Notes: generated by a model from the letters alone, not told the origin. Shown: positions 11,059 through 19,822, counted from the first letter of the stretch. The stretch: 64,000 bases of DNA from Microbulbifer agarilyticus (GCF_020171345.1 NZ_JAIUZM010000004.1:248001-312000); one strand, 5' to 3'. Translations and numbers: made by a program.

Positions 11059-11084
11059 GATGAATAGAAAGTCACATATTCATC
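11059..11084. promoter_or_regulatory. Perfect inverted repeat upstream of the desaturase
   Basis: GATGAATA (11059-11066) and TATTCATC (11077-11084) are separated by ten bases. The site is about 200 bases before the desaturase start and about 225 before the sigma-54 promoter on the other strand, so it could serve either. The regulator is unknown. Confidence 0.35.
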
Positions 11085-11171
11085 GAATGGTCGAAATTTG
11101 CATTCTTTTGGTGCGTTAGTGGATTTTTGCGTCCAAAGATGGGTCAACCGTTGTCGTTTATCGGTAAAGTA

Positions 11172-11188
11172 ACTGTGTATAGCACAGT
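11172..11188. promoter_or_regulatory. Palindrome upstream of the -24/-12 promoter, candidate activator site
   Basis: ACTGTG (11172-11177) and CACAGT (11183-11188) are a perfect inverted repeat with a five-base spacer. It lies about 120-137 bases before the predicted start of the small RNA, the usual distance for the upstream site of a sigma-54 activator (enhancer-binding protein). Confidence 0.5.
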
Positions 11189-11282
11189 CATTTCACCCAC
11201 CGCCGTTTTGGGTTGGCTAATTTGTATACATTTTTCAGGCTGTCGCGACTTTTTACTGTTTATTTTGCTTTTCTTGAAAAGT

Positions 11283-11298
11283 TGGCACACCGGTTGCA
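11283..11298 (+). promoter_or_regulatory. Sigma-54 (-24/-12) promoter
   Basis: TGGCACA-CCGG-TTGCA matches the sigma-54 consensus TGGCACG-N4-TTGCW at all but one position. The invariant GG (11284-11285) and GC (11296-11297) have the correct ten-base separation. The predicted start, about 12 bases further on, coincides with the first stem of the small RNA. Confidence 0.8.
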
Positions 11299-11307
11299 GT
11301 ACCTATT

Positions 11308-11430
11308 GCATGGGTCGCAAGATCCATGCTCCGGGAATCCATCACGGGTTATGGCAAATGAAATAATGCGTGACTTCCCGTTTTCTCTCATCATCGCTAT
11401 TTTGGGCCCCGCATTGCGGGGCCTTTTTTT
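11308..11430 (+). ncRNA. Candidate sigma-54-dependent small RNA (about 120 nt)
   Basis: Three consecutive stem-loops start at the predicted transcription start. Hairpin 1 is GCATGGGTC (11308-11316) with GATCCATGC (11321-11329), closing a GCAA tetraloop. Hairpin 2 is a long interrupted stem: CGGGAA (11332-11337) with TTCCCG (11375-11380), inside it CACG (11343-11346) with CGTG (11369-11372), and TTAT (11349-11352) with ATAA (11363-11366). A pyrimidine-rich, U-rich single strand (11381-11403) then leads into a terminator with seven U. Together with the -24/-12 promoter this is the architecture of an Hfq-type regulatory RNA. The short reading frames across it lack good ribosome sites and cross the terminator. 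Targets are unknown. Confidence 0.7.
11405..11430 (+). terminator. Terminator of the candidate small RNA
   Basis: GGCCCCGC (11405-11412) pairs with GCGGGGCC (11416-11423) around an ATT loop and is followed by seven T. It ends any transcript from the -24/-12 promoter about 100 bases before the sensor kinase gene. Confidence 0.92.
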
Positions 11431-11528
11431 ATCCAGCAATAAGTGATTCACTAGCCGTAATCTGGCTGTCATCTACGGCCTTTCCTGGCGATATTAAGCA
11501 TTCGCGACAATACGGTCACGGTAATACG

Positions 11529-13538
11529 GTGTCGAAGACGACTCTATCTCAAACCAATGCTGGCGACTTTTTACTTGCTACTCCCAGTGAGTTGGCAAGT
11601 TTGGGATCGGAGCAGGCGTTGGCTCAGGTTCAGTATCTGCACGGCCTGCTGCTGAATGTGAATCAGGGCTTCTGGGAGTGGCATCCGGAGACTGGGGCTC
11701 AGCGTGCTACCGGCAACGTCTGGCAGCAACTGCATGAAAACCCAGACGTTGCACTTAGCAGCGTATGGAGTGGCGACCTGAGCTTGGTGCACGCGGATGA
11801 GCGTGATGCAGTGCGGGCTCTGCGCAACCGTCTGTCACAGCAGGGTGCGTTTGTGGATACGGCATTTCGTGCTTCTTCTCGCGATGGTCAACCGGTGTGG
11901 TTACGCCTTTGGGCGCGGGCCTTTACCGATCCCGCGGGCAAACGTTTTTTTCTTGGTGGGTGTACGGATTACAGTGAGCCCTTGGAGGCGCGTGGCCCAT
12001 CTAACTTTTCTAGTGAACGGTTACAGAATGCGCTCGATGCGGTCGGTGATGGCTTTTGGGAGTGGGATCTGCGTGTTGATGAGGTAGTCCTGAGCGAGGC
12101 CTGCTGGCAATTACTCGGCTACCCGCGGCGGCAAACTGATGCGGATGCAAGGGCGGCACTGGCTCGCTGGAAGACGCACATGCTTCCCGAGGATTACCCG
12201 GAAGTTAGGCAGGCTATGGAAGATACCGTGCGCGAACGTCTGCCTCTGGATGTGGAGTTTCGTCTCAAGCATCAGGAGGGCCACGTGATCTGGGTGCGTT
12301 GCCGCGGCAACCTGCAAACCAGTAGTGGCGGGCAGCCCATTCGGGTACTAGGTACCTTGCAGGACACCTCTGCGGGTAAAAAGAAGCAGTTACATGCGGA
12401 GCAAGAATTACTGCGCCTCAAGCAAGAGAGCAAAGATCGGGCGGAGTTGATCTCCAGCCTGGGGCATGAGTTACGCACGCCTCTGAACGCCATATTGGGC
12501 TTCAGCCAGATGGTAGAGTTGGATCAGAGCGTTAACCCGGATCAGCGCCTGCGTCTGGCAGAAATTCGCAAGGCCGGGCAACACCTGCTGCACCTGGTCG
12601 GCGATGTTTTGGATCTGGCGAGAATTGACAGTAATCGTCTCGCGCCGTCGATCGAACTGGTGCAGCCGGCCAATCTGGTGGCGGATTGCCGCCAACTTCT
12701 GGAGCCACTGGCGGAAACGCGCAAGGTGAGCCTAACCTTTGAGCCTTTGGGGTGGGAGCGTGCCTATATCCTTGTAGATCCCGTGCGCTTCAAGCAGGTT
12801 GTACTCAATCTGGTTGGTAATGCGATTAAATACAATCGGGAACATGGGCGGGTGGTTATTTCGCTTGCGCCGCAGGCGGAAGGTTGGCTGCGCCTCAGCG
12901 TGCTGGATACTGGTTGTGGAATCCCTAAAAGCAAACAGCCTCAGGTTTTTGAACCTTTCAACCGGCTTGGCGCTGAGCAGGGAAAAATTGAAGGTACCGG
13001 TGTAGGGTTGGCCATCGCGCGACAATTGACCGAGGCCATGGGTGGGCGTATCGGCTTTGACAGTGAAGAGGGGCAGGGGTCGATATTCTGGATCGACTTT
13101 CTGATGAACGACGCTCCCAGTGAAGTACTGCGCATGGCCGCGCGCCCAGACTATGCCAAGGTCTTGCCTCCGTGCCGTCTGCTGTATGTAACGGGGCGCA
13201 CTGCAAATGCAAACCGGCTCAGGGTAGTGTTGTCGTCAGTGGAACAAGCAGCGGTGCAGGTGTGTAACGATGCGATGAGGGGTATTTTTAGTGCACGGAC
13301 TTCGCGACCTGACCTGATTCTGGTCGACGATGATTTGCACGGTGTCTCGCTCAAGGATTTTTCCAGTATTCTCCGCGAAGATCCGGCAACCGCCCGCATA
13401 CCCCTTGTGGGCATTATGGATCAGCCCGCCCACTGTGTGGATTTGAGCATCCCGGTCAACTATGACCTGGCGAGGCTCTCTGAGGCGTTGCTGCGTGTTT
13501 TATCTTTCGAGTTTGCGCATCATGGCGGGCAGGGATGA
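11529..13538 (+). CDS. Hybrid sensor histidine kinase, PAS-PAS-HisKA-HATPase with a degenerate receiver
   Basis: A 669-residue kinase with no membrane segment. Domains: PAS (about 30-145), PAS (about 157-285), HisKA with [15 protein letters not shown] (phospho-His313), and HATPase with N-box NAIKYN, G1 DTGCGI and G2 GTGVGLAIA. The last 130 residues (CRLLYVTG... onward) have a receiver-like pattern with LILVDDD supplying a possible phospho-acceptor Asp, but the conserved Lys near the end is missing (IPVNYD), so it looks degenerate. The GTG at 11529 is the first plausible start after the small-RNA terminator; its ribosome site is weak, so the start is uncertain. A cyclic-di-GMP enzyme follows on the same strand and may be its output partner. 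Confidence 0.85.
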   Translation: MSKTTLSQTNAGDFLLATPSELASLGSEQALAQVQYLHGLLLNVNQGFWEWHPETGAQRATGNVWQQLHENPDVALSSVWSGDLSLVHADERDAVRALRNRLSQQGAFVDTAFRASSRDGQPVWLRLWARAFTDPAGKRFFLGGCTDYSEPLEARGPSNFSSERLQNALDAVGDGFWEWDLRVDEVVLSEACWQLLGYPRRQTDADARAALARWKTHMLPEDYPEVRQAMEDTVRERLPLDVEFRLKHQEGHVIWVRCRGNLQTSSGGQPIRVLGTLQDTSAGKKKQLHAEQELLRLKQESKDRAELISSLGHELRTPLNAILGFSQMVELDQSVNPDQRLRLAEIRKAGQHLLHLVGDVLDLARIDSNRLAPSIELVQPANLVADCRQLLEPLAETRKVSLTFEPLGWERAYILVDPVRFKQVVLNLVGNAIKYNREHGRVVISLAPQAEGWLRLSVLDTGCGIPKSKQPQVFEPFNRLGAEQGKIEGTGVGLAIARQLTEAMGGRIGFDSEEGQGSIFWIDFLMNDAPSEVLRMAARPDYAKVLPPCRLLYVTGRTANANRLRVVLSSVEQAAVQVCNDAMRGIFSARTSRPDLILVDDDLHGVSLKDFSSILREDPATARIPLVGIMDQPAHCVDLSIPVNYDLARLSEALLRVLSFEFAHHGGQG

Positions 13539-13641
13539 AGTCGTCGACTTAACCAAATAATAAAATACTCTGAGGTCACATTGCTTTGGCAGCAATTTGG
13601 CGAGAAAAAAAGAATATGTTGAAAAAGGGAAACCGGGGTTG

Positions 13642-16600
13642 ATGATCGCGCGCGCGCAAATTGAGGGCAGTCAACGAGAGGTGTTCGGGCTGCCGCCGGC
13701 GGGTCCGAAGCAGCCAACGTCTGACGGTTTGTGGTCTGGGGCAATTGTGCTTGCGCTGGGCTGCTACGCACTCGCCTATCTGTGTAAACACTATCTTTCG
13801 ATCAGTGATGGCATTGCCGCTATCTGGCTGGCAGATGCCTTGACGGTCGCGTATTTGTTTCGTTTCACCTACGCGTCATGGCCACTTTTGTTGCTTGCCT
13901 CGTTCGCGGGCACGCTTGCGGCCGCAGTTGTCTCGGGGATCGATACGGCAATTGCTCCCCTCTACTCACTTGCTGGCGTGATCGAAGCATGCTTTGCAGC
14001 TGCGCTACTGCGGTTTTTCTGTGCAAGGGGCGATTTTTTTGACGGCACAGGCCGCTGGCTGAAATTTATAATGTTTGGCGCTTTGCTGCCGACCTTTGCC
14101 GGCGCCGGCTTTGGTGCCTTTGCCGCCTTCCAGTTTGCAGAGTTACCCTTCGTTGATGTCTTTCTCGTCTGGTACCTTGCCGATGTGATCGGTATTAGTG
14201 TGTTTTTCCCGATCGTATACTTATCATTAGCGGGAAATGGCATATTTGATTCCAGCCTGCGCATCTTTTCCCGCTTCGTTACGGTTTCTTCTATCACCTT
14301 GAGTGGCGTATTCCTGTTACTTTTCGCCTTCCCACACCCTTTTGTATTTATCTCGCTTCCTCTGATTTGGGCGGTTTCCCGGCTGGAAATATTTCAGTCG
14401 CTATTGCTGATATTTATCGCCATTGTGGCTCAGCTGTTGGCGTTTTCCGGTCGCCTGCCGTGGCTTCCTGTGGGAGCGAGTGAAGTACAGGATTCGCTGG
14501 ATCTATTGCCGTTGTACGCGGCTGTATTCCCCGCTTACATCATGGCGGTTGTGTCCCGTGTGGAGCGTCAGCGTGGGCAGAGAATTATTGAAGTCGAGAG
14601 TAGCTTTCGTGCGGCGATGGCATCTTCACGCATCGGCATGCTGCTGGTTTCGCTGGATAACCGCATCATCCAGTCCAACCCCAGCTTTTGTCGCTTTATC
14701 GGCTTCACCGATGTCGAACTGCGTGGGATGAGTATTCACGAAGTTGTATCGATACCACCGTATGGGATCGGCATTCGCCGGGAAGAGCGAGAGGGCTTTG
14801 AACGTCCATTGCTGGATCTGGAATTTGGCTTCGTTCAGGATGCAGAGCTGTGCTTTATCCGCAAAGATGGCAAGCAATTGTGGGGGCACTGGTCGTGTTC
14901 GGTAGCTAGGGGAAGTAACAATGAACCCCAGTACGTGGTTGTTCAGATCGAGGATATCGATTGGCGCAAACACAGTGAAGAGCAGCTGGCGCGCGCAGAG
15001 GAACGCTGGAAGTTTTCTCTTTCGGTTACCGGCCAAGTGGTTTACGACTGGGATTTGATTACAGGTAAGACCTTTTTCTCCGAGTGGCTGGGCAGCGGCA
15101 TAGGTATTGAGCCTTCCAGCCTCAAGAGCAGAATTGATTGGCTGCAAAGGTTGGTCGAAGAGGATCGACGGCGGCTGGAAGAGGCTCAGGAAGCCCATAT
15201 TGATGGCGATGCGGCAGAAATTGATTGTCAATATCGCGTGCGCACGGACTCAGGTGAGCTCCGTTGGATTCACGAAGTTGCGCATATTATGGAGTCGAGC
15301 CATGGGGACGAGTCGCTGCGTTTAATCGGTGTGCTGCGGGACATTACCGAAAATAAACAAATGGCGCAGTCGCTGGAAGAGGAAAAGGAGCGTTTACAGG
15401 TAACCCTGGACGCGATCGCGGATGCGGTGATCGCAACGGATCAATATCGCAACATTACCTTTATGAATCCTGTAGCGGAGCAGTTGACCGGCTGGAAACT
15501 GAATGAAGTACAGGGCAAACACATTGATACTATTTTACGCCTTTCTTGCGGGCGGGGCAGTGAAGAAACTTTAAGTCCCGCGGAAGAGTGCCTAGCCCAC
15601 AGTCGACCGGTTTTTTCCACAGAAGGCTCCGTGCTCTACCATCGAGACGGCAGTGGTTATGATGTCAAGTGTTCCGCGTCCCCACTGCGTTCCTGCAATG
15701 GTGAATTGCTCGGTGCAGTGCTGGTCTTTCAGGATGTAACAGAAACGCGCCAGCTAATTCGCCAACTGCGCTACAAGGCGAGTCACGATCACCTGACCAG
15801 CCTGCCTAATCGGGAAGCATTTCGAAGAGATTTGCTGGAGGCAGTGAGCACGGTGCGAAACTCAGATCGTGCCCATGTGCTAGCGTATATGGATTTGGAT
15901 CGCTTCAAGGTAATCAATGATAGTGCCGGACACCAGGCCGGCGATGCACTGCTAAAAAATGTCGCGCGCTTTCTGCGCAGTCATCTGCGCACGTCAGACC
16001 AGGTTGCGCGTCTGGGCGGCGATGAATTTGGCATCCTTTTGCGGGATTGCACCAAGGAGCAGGGCCTTGTCCGCTGCGAGCAGTTGGTGCGGAAGATTAT
16101 TGCGCTGCGTTTCCCTTGGGGTGGCCGGATTTTCGATGTCGGTGCCAGTGTGGGGGTGACCGAGGTCTCCCATGAAAATAGTCAGGTCGCTGACCTTATG
16201 AGTCAGGCGGATGTCGCATGCTATTCGGCGAAGCATAGTGGGCGCGGCGTAGTGATGCTGTACGAGCCCGATCGCAGCGCGGCGGCGGAGCAGCATCGTG
16301 AAATTCATATGGCCTCACGTATTCGCACGGCTCTGGATCAAGGGAGTTTTCGTCTGTATGCCCAGCCGATCGCGAACTCAGCCAATCCTTCAGAAATTCA
16401 CCACTATGAAATTCTGGTGCGCATGCTCGCTAGCAATGGGGATATTATTTTCCCCGGTGCATTTATTCCGGCGGCGGAGCGCTACGGGTTAATGCTGCAA
16501 ATCGATAGCTGGGTCGCGCAAGAGTTCTTTGGGCGGAAAGCTGCGTTAATTACCGAGAGCGGATTAAAATTTGCGTTGAATCTTTCTGCCGATGCATTGA

Positions 16601-17097
16601 GTGACAGTGCATTTCAGCAGGCGTTTTTTGACATGTTGCGCGGCTCCTCTGTCGTGCCAAGCCAGTTGGGCGTTGAGATCACCGAAACCGCTATGATCAA
16701 CCAGATGGAAAGCGCGAGCCAGTTTGTAGCGGAGCTGCGGAGTATGGGCTGCACCATTGCACTGGATGACTTTGGTAATGGCCTCAGTTCTTTCAACTAT
16801 CTGAAAAACTTCGCGATTGATTACATCAAGATCGACGGCAGTTTCGTGCGGCACGTGGATTCGAACTTCGTTGACCTGATGATTGTAGAGTCGATCAATC
16901 AGGTGGCGCATCGCTTGAAGGCAAAGACCATTGCGGAATTTGTGGAAGATCAGGCAACCGTCGACAAACTGGATAAGATTGGCGTAGACCTGGTGCAGGG
17001 CTATCACATTGGCAGGCCGGTGCCTCTTGATGAGGTTTTGGATGGTGTGTTGAAGCGCCGTGCTCCGCGTGAGCGAGATCTGGCACCGGCACTCTGA
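13642..17097 (+). CDS. Membrane cyclic-di-GMP enzyme: MASE1-PAS-PAS-PAS-GGDEF-EAL
   Basis: A 1151-residue signalling protein. An N-terminal MASE1 sensor with eight or so membrane segments (about 30-290) is followed by three PAS domains (about 325-450, 455-575, 585-705), GGDEF and EAL. GGDEF is intact (792-796) with the inhibitory RxxD site five residues before it (RTSD), so it could make cyclic-di-GMP. The EAL domain has EIL at 923-925 in place of EAL, but keeps DDFGNG (1042-1047), the TIAEFVE loop and the QGYHIGRP ending, so phosphodiesterase activity is also likely. The start at 13642 is chosen over an upstream TTG. It follows the sensor kinase by about 100 bases. Which activity dominates cannot be read from sequence. 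Confidence 0.92.
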   Translation: MIARAQIEGSQREVFGLPPAGPKQPTSDGLWSGAIVLALGCYALAYLCKHYLSISDGIAAIWLADALTVAYLFRFTYASWPLLLLASFAGTLAAAVVSGIDTAIAPLYSLAGVIEACFAAALLRFFCARGDFFDGTGRWLKFIMFGALLPTFAGAGFGAFAAFQFAELPFVDVFLVWYLADVIGISVFFPIVYLSLAGNGIFDSSLRIFSRFVTVSSITLSGVFLLLFAFPHPFVFISLPLIWAVSRLEIFQSLLLIFIAIVAQLLAFSGRLPWLPVGASEVQDSLDLLPLYAAVFPAYIMAVVSRVERQRGQRIIEVESSFRAAMASSRIGMLLVSLDNRIIQSNPSFCRFIGFTDVELRGMSIHEVVSIPPYGIGIRREEREGFERPLLDLEFGFVQDAELCFIRKDGKQLWGHWSCSVARGSNNEPQYVVVQIEDIDWRKHSEEQLARAEERWKFSLSVTGQVVYDWDLITGKTFFSEWLGSGIGIEPSSLKSRIDWLQRLVEEDRRRLEEAQEAHIDGDAAEIDCQYRVRTDSGELRWIHEVAHIMESSHGDESLRLIGVLRDITENKQMAQSLEEEKERLQVTLDAIADAVIATDQYRNITFMNPVAEQLTGWKLNEVQGKHIDTILRLSCGRGSEETLSPAEECLAHSRPVFSTEGSVLYHRDGSGYDVKCSASPLRSCNGELLGAVLVFQDVTETRQLIRQLRYKASHDHLTSLPNREAFRRDLLEAVSTVRNSDRAHVLAYMDLDRFKVINDSAGHQAGDALLKNVARFLRSHLRTSDQVARLGGDEFGILLRDCTKEQGLVRCEQLVRKIIALRFPWGGRIFDVGASVGVTEVSHENSQVADLMSQADVACYSAKHSGRGVVMLYEPDRSAAAEQHREIHMASRIRTALDQGSFRLYAQPIANSANPSEIHHYEILVRMLASNGDIIFPGAFIPAAERYGLMLQIDSWVAQEFFGRKAALITESGLKFALNLSADALSDSAFQQAFFDMLRGSSVVPSQLGVEITETAMINQMESASQFVAELRSMGCTIALDDFGNGLSSFNYLKNFAIDYIKIDGSFVRHVDSNFVDLMIVESINQVAHRLKAKTIAEFVEDQATVDKLDKIGVDLVQGYHIGRPVPLDEVLDGVLKRRAPRERDLAPAL

Positions 17098-17130
17098 ATA
17101 GCCGTTTTGAAACAATAAAAGTGAAGCAAT

Positions 17131-17158
17131 AAAAAAGGGCGCATATGCGCCCTTTTTT
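17131..17158. terminator. Bidirectional terminator between the GGDEF/EAL gene and suhB
   Basis: A 28-base perfect palindrome with centre GGGCGCATATGCGCCC (17137-17152), flanked by six A and six T. It serves the convergent genes on both sides. Confidence 0.92.
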
Positions 17159-17198
17159 ATTGCTGTTCTTTTGCCGGGGTTGCCCGGCAAGGAGGCAG

Positions 17199-18005
17199 TT
17201 ACTGGCGAATTTTACCCAGATGCTTGCCCACAATTTGCAGCAGTGGCTTGAAGGTTTTCGGGGTGGCGCAAACCAGGTTGCCGGAATCCAGGTAGTCGTT
17301 GCCACCGCGAAAGTCACTGATCAGGCCGCCAGCTTCTTTGACCAGCAGTGAGCCTGCGGCGATGTCCCAGGTATTCAGGTACATCTCCCAGAAGCCATCG
17401 AAGCGACCGGCGGCAACGTAGGCGAGGTCCAGTGCTGCTGCACCTGGACGGCGAATGCCGGCAGTTTGCCCGGCGATTTCTTTCATCGCTGCCAGGTAGG
17501 CATCGATGTTGTCCAGTCGCTCGCCGCTGAATGGAATGCCGGTGCCGATCAGTGCGCCGCCCAAACCCTGACGGCTGGATACGCGAATACGGCGGCCGTT
17601 CAGGGCCGCGCCGCGGCCGCGGCTTGCGGTAAATTCTTCACGTTTAATCGGGTCTAGAATCACTGCATGCTCAATCTGTCCTTTATAGCGACAGGCGATG
17701 GATATCGCGAAGTGCGGCATGCCGTGGATAAAGTTGGTAGTGCCGTCCAGTGGGTCGATGATCCATTCGTACTCCGGCTCGGCCCCCTCGATGACGCCAC
17801 TTTCTTCGGCGCGGATGCTGTGCTTGGGGTAGGCCTTGCGCAGGTGATAGATGATTTCCTGCTCGCTGGCCTTGTCCACTTCCGTCACGTAATCGTTGCG
17901 GCCTTTTTCTTCAAACTTCATCAGGTCGCCGCGCTCCCAGGCGCGTTCGATCAGTTCACCGGCCTTGCGCGCCGCGCGCAGGGCAATATTCAGCATGGGT
18001 TCCAT
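17199..18005 (-). CDS. suhB: Inositol-1-monophosphatase family protein SuhB
   Basis: A 268-residue Mg-dependent phosphatase with the two family signatures WIIDPLDGTTNF (metal-binding Asp pair) and WDIAAGSLLVKEAGG, and an upstream Glu pair in RAEESG. SuhB hydrolyses inositol monophosphate in vitro, and in E. coli it is also an rRNA transcription antitermination factor that contacts NusA. It is divergent from trmJ, the arrangement seen in many gammaproteobacteria, where suhB and trmJ border the isc operon. Length is normal for the family. Confidence 0.95.
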   Translation of the reverse strand: MEPMLNIALRAARKAGELIERAWERGDLMKFEEKGRNDYVTEVDKASEQEIIYHLRKAYPKHSIRAEESGVIEGAEPEYEWIIDPLDGTTNFIHGMPHFAISIACRYKGQIEHAVILDPIKREEFTASRGRGAALNGRRIRVSSRQGLGGALIGTGIPFSGERLDNIDAYLAAMKEIAGQTAGIRRPGAAALDLAYVAAGRFDGFWEMYLNTWDIAAGSLLVKEAGGLISDFRGGNDYLDSGNLVCATPKTFKPLLQIVGKHLGKIRQ

Positions 18006-18190
18006 AGGGATTCCGCGATCAGTTGTGGATTGTGGTTGGTAAAAAGCGATGCCGGGCTCGCCGGCGGGCGCGATTGTAGGGATTTCCGTACAATTTTGCT
18101 ACACTCCGCGCCCGTTTTGTAACAGTCAAGTGTAGAGTGGCCAAGCAGCGCCTCGCTACCTGCAAACCAGTTCAGACCCCGGTACCCACC

Positions 18191-19003
18191 ATGGCGATAT
18201 CTCCCTCGGAAACTTCCACTCAGATGGCTTCTCAGTCAGCGCTTGCCGCACTGGACAACATCCGGGTTGTGCTGGTGAACAGCGCGCATCCGGGCAACAT
18301 CGGTGGCGCCGCTCGCGCCCTGAAAAACATGGGACTGAGTCAGTTGTATCTGGTGCAGCCGCGGGAATTCCCTGCCGCCAATGCGGTATGGCGGGCTGCC
18401 GGCGCATCAGAGCTGCTGGATTCCGCTGTAGTCGTGGAGACGCTGGAGGAAGCGGTCGCAGATTGTGGCCTGGTAGTGGCCACCAGTGCGCGTGAGCGCC
18501 GTATACCCTGGCCATTGCTGACCCCGCGTGAATGCGGTGAGCGTGCAGTCGCCGAGGCAAAAACCCACCCGGTGGCACTGGTGTTCGGGCGCGAAGACCG
18601 CGGTCTCACCAATGATGAGCTGCAGGCGTGTAACTACCACGTGCACATTCCCTCGAATCCCGAATACAGCTCCCTGAACCTCGCCACAGCGGTGCAGGTA
18701 CTGGTGTATGAGGCCCGCATGGCTGCGTTGGAAGCTGACAAGGGCGAAGCGCTGCGCTTCACCGACTGGGACCGTCCGCCCGCCCGGGCTCAGGATATGG
18801 AGTTGTACTACGAACATCTGGAGTTGGCGCTGGCGGAGCTCGGCTTTATCGACCCGGACAACCCCCGTCAAACCATTACCCGGCTGCGCCGACTGTTCAG
18901 TCGCGTGCGTCCGGACGATATGGAGCTCGGCATCCTGCGCGGAATGCTGACCGCAATCCAGAACCATATTCATCGCAGTGGAGGCAAGGGGCGACCTGAC
19001 TAG
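18191..19003 (+). CDS. trmJ: tRNA (cytidine/uridine-32-2'-O)-methyltransferase TrmJ
   Basis: A SPOUT-class methyltransferase that 2'-O-methylates position 32 of the tRNA anticodon loop. Motifs of the knotted SAM site are clear: NIRVVLVNSAHPGNIGGAAR, ALVFGREDRGL and IPSNPEYSSLNLATAVQ. The C-terminal dimer extension ends in an Arg/Lys-rich helix. Starts are possible at GTG 18137, ATG 18191 and ATG 18224; none has a strong ribosome site. Family members begin just before the NIRVVLV motif, so the first 25 or so residues are an unsure extension. It precedes iscR, a common neighbourhood. Confidence 0.93.
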   Translation: MAISPSETSTQMASQSALAALDNIRVVLVNSAHPGNIGGAARALKNMGLSQLYLVQPREFPAANAVWRAAGASELLDSAVVVETLEEAVADCGLVVATSARERRIPWPLLTPRECGERAVAEAKTHPVALVFGREDRGLTNDELQACNYHVHIPSNPEYSSLNLATAVQVLVYEARMAALEADKGEALRFTDWDRPPARAQDMELYYEHLELALAELGFIDPDNPRQTITRLRRLFSRVRPDDMELGILRGMLTAIQNHIHRSGGKGRPD

Positions 19004-19068
19004 CTAGTCGGTGTCGGTCTCGTTACCTTTTCTGCCAAGTGACTGATTGGCGTGGTACCGAGCGCCAA

Positions 19069-19118
19069 ATACCCGAGTGTATTACTCGGCTATATACTTG
19101 ACTGAAGTAGTCGGTTAT
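19069..19118 (+). promoter_or_regulatory. Two abutting type 1 IscR-binding sites
   Basis: Two 25-bp sites lie end to end. Site one (19069-19093) has half-sites ATACCCGAGT and ACTCGGCTAT; site two (19094-19118) has ATACTTGACT and AGTCGGTTAT. Both follow the type 1 pattern recognised by IscR with a [2Fe-2S] cluster; site two fits the E. coli consensus at about 23 of 25 positions. Site two overlaps the -35 box, so bound IscR would repress the whole isc operon when clusters are plentiful. Confidence 0.85.
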
Positions 19119-19126
19119 TTCATACT
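19098..19126 (+). promoter_or_regulatory. Promoter of the isc operon
   Basis: TTGACT (19098-19103) and CATACT (19121-19126) are 17 bases apart, good -35 and -10 boxes for the housekeeping sigma factor. The -35 lies inside the second IscR site. The leader to the iscR ATG is about 80 bases. Confidence 0.75.
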
Positions 19127-19211
19127 CGCGCCCAAATTGATGGTGTGCACCCGTTAAAACGGGGGGCACCGGCGGCCGGCACATGTGAAACCGGTCTTGG
19201 AGGAAGGGTCT

Positions 19212-19706
19212 ATGCGTTTGACAACCAAAGGGCGGTATGCGGTCACAGCCATGCTGGATCTGGCGTTGCATGCCGAGCGCGGGCCCATCAGCCTGGCCGA
19301 TATTTCCAAGCGGCAGGATATTTCCCTGTCTTACCTCGAGCAGCTGTTTTCCCGTCTGCGCCAAGCGGAACTGGTGTGCAGTGTACGGGGCCCGGGCGGC
19401 GGTTACCGGCTGGCACGCGCCAGTGCAGAAATCTGCGTGGCGGAGATCATCGACGCGGTAAATGAATCGGTAGATGCCACTAGTTGTGGTGGAAACAGCG
19501 ACTGCTCCGGTGGCGAGCAGTGCCTGACCCACTACCTGTGGACCGACCTCAGCGAACAGATCCACGGCTTCCTCAATGGGATTAGCCTGGAAGACATGGT
19601 TAAGCGCGCAGAAGTGCAGGAAGTGGCCCGTCGACAAGACCGTCGCGGTGAGGCGCTGGGCGATGCCGGCGAGCAGAAAGTGGCGATTATCGGCGGCCTG
19701 CAGTAA
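19212..19706 (+). CDS. iscR: Fe-S cluster-sensing transcription factor IscR
   Basis: A 164-residue Rrf2-family winged-helix regulator. Residues 1-60 form the DNA-binding domain ([20 protein letters not shown]). The cluster ligands are Cys92, Cys98, Cys104 and His107, at exactly the positions of E. coli IscR, so it should carry a [2Fe-2S] cluster. The ATG at 19212 is chosen because GGAGGAAGG precedes it; an in-frame extension upstream has no such site. It heads iscR-S-U-A-hscBA-fdx-iscX and has two of its own binding sites in its promoter, so it is autorepressed. In E. coli the apo form also activates the suf operon. Confidence 0.97.
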   Translation: MRLTTKGRYAVTAMLDLALHAERGPISLADISKRQDISLSYLEQLFSRLRQAELVCSVRGPGGGYRLARASAEICVAEIIDAVNESVDATSCGGNSDCSGGEQCLTHYLWTDLSEQIHGFLNGISLEDMVKRAEVQEVARRQDRRGEALGDAGEQKVAIIGGLQ

Positions 19707-19720
19707 GGTGCCGGCCCCCC

Positions 19721-19741
19721 GATCAGGCCAAGCGCCTGATC
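19721..19741 (+). promoter_or_regulatory. Hairpin between iscR and iscS
   Basis: GATCAGGC (19721-19728) pairs with GCCTGATC (19734-19741) around a five-base loop, 14 bases after the iscR stop. There is no T run, so it is not a terminator. In E. coli a structure in this same gap stabilises the iscR part of the message when the small RNA RyhB triggers decay of iscSUA; a like role is possible here. Confidence 0.4.
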
Positions 19742-19822
19742 CAAGATTGTTGAAAGTGTTATTTGCGCATTAATGACAGCAGTAAGGCGTTGGCAGAAGC
19801 CAGCGAGTGGAGACAAAAGATT

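Noticed and set aside
11127..11446. Two short frames (79 and 77 residues) over the sigma-54 promoter and small RNA
   Set aside because: They cross the promoter, all stem-loops and, for the second, the terminator; composition is not protein-like and ribosome sites are absent.
18998..19009. Twelve-base palindrome GACTAGCTAGTC at the trmJ stop
   Set aside because: Too short and without a T run or spacing that would make it a terminator; likely chance.
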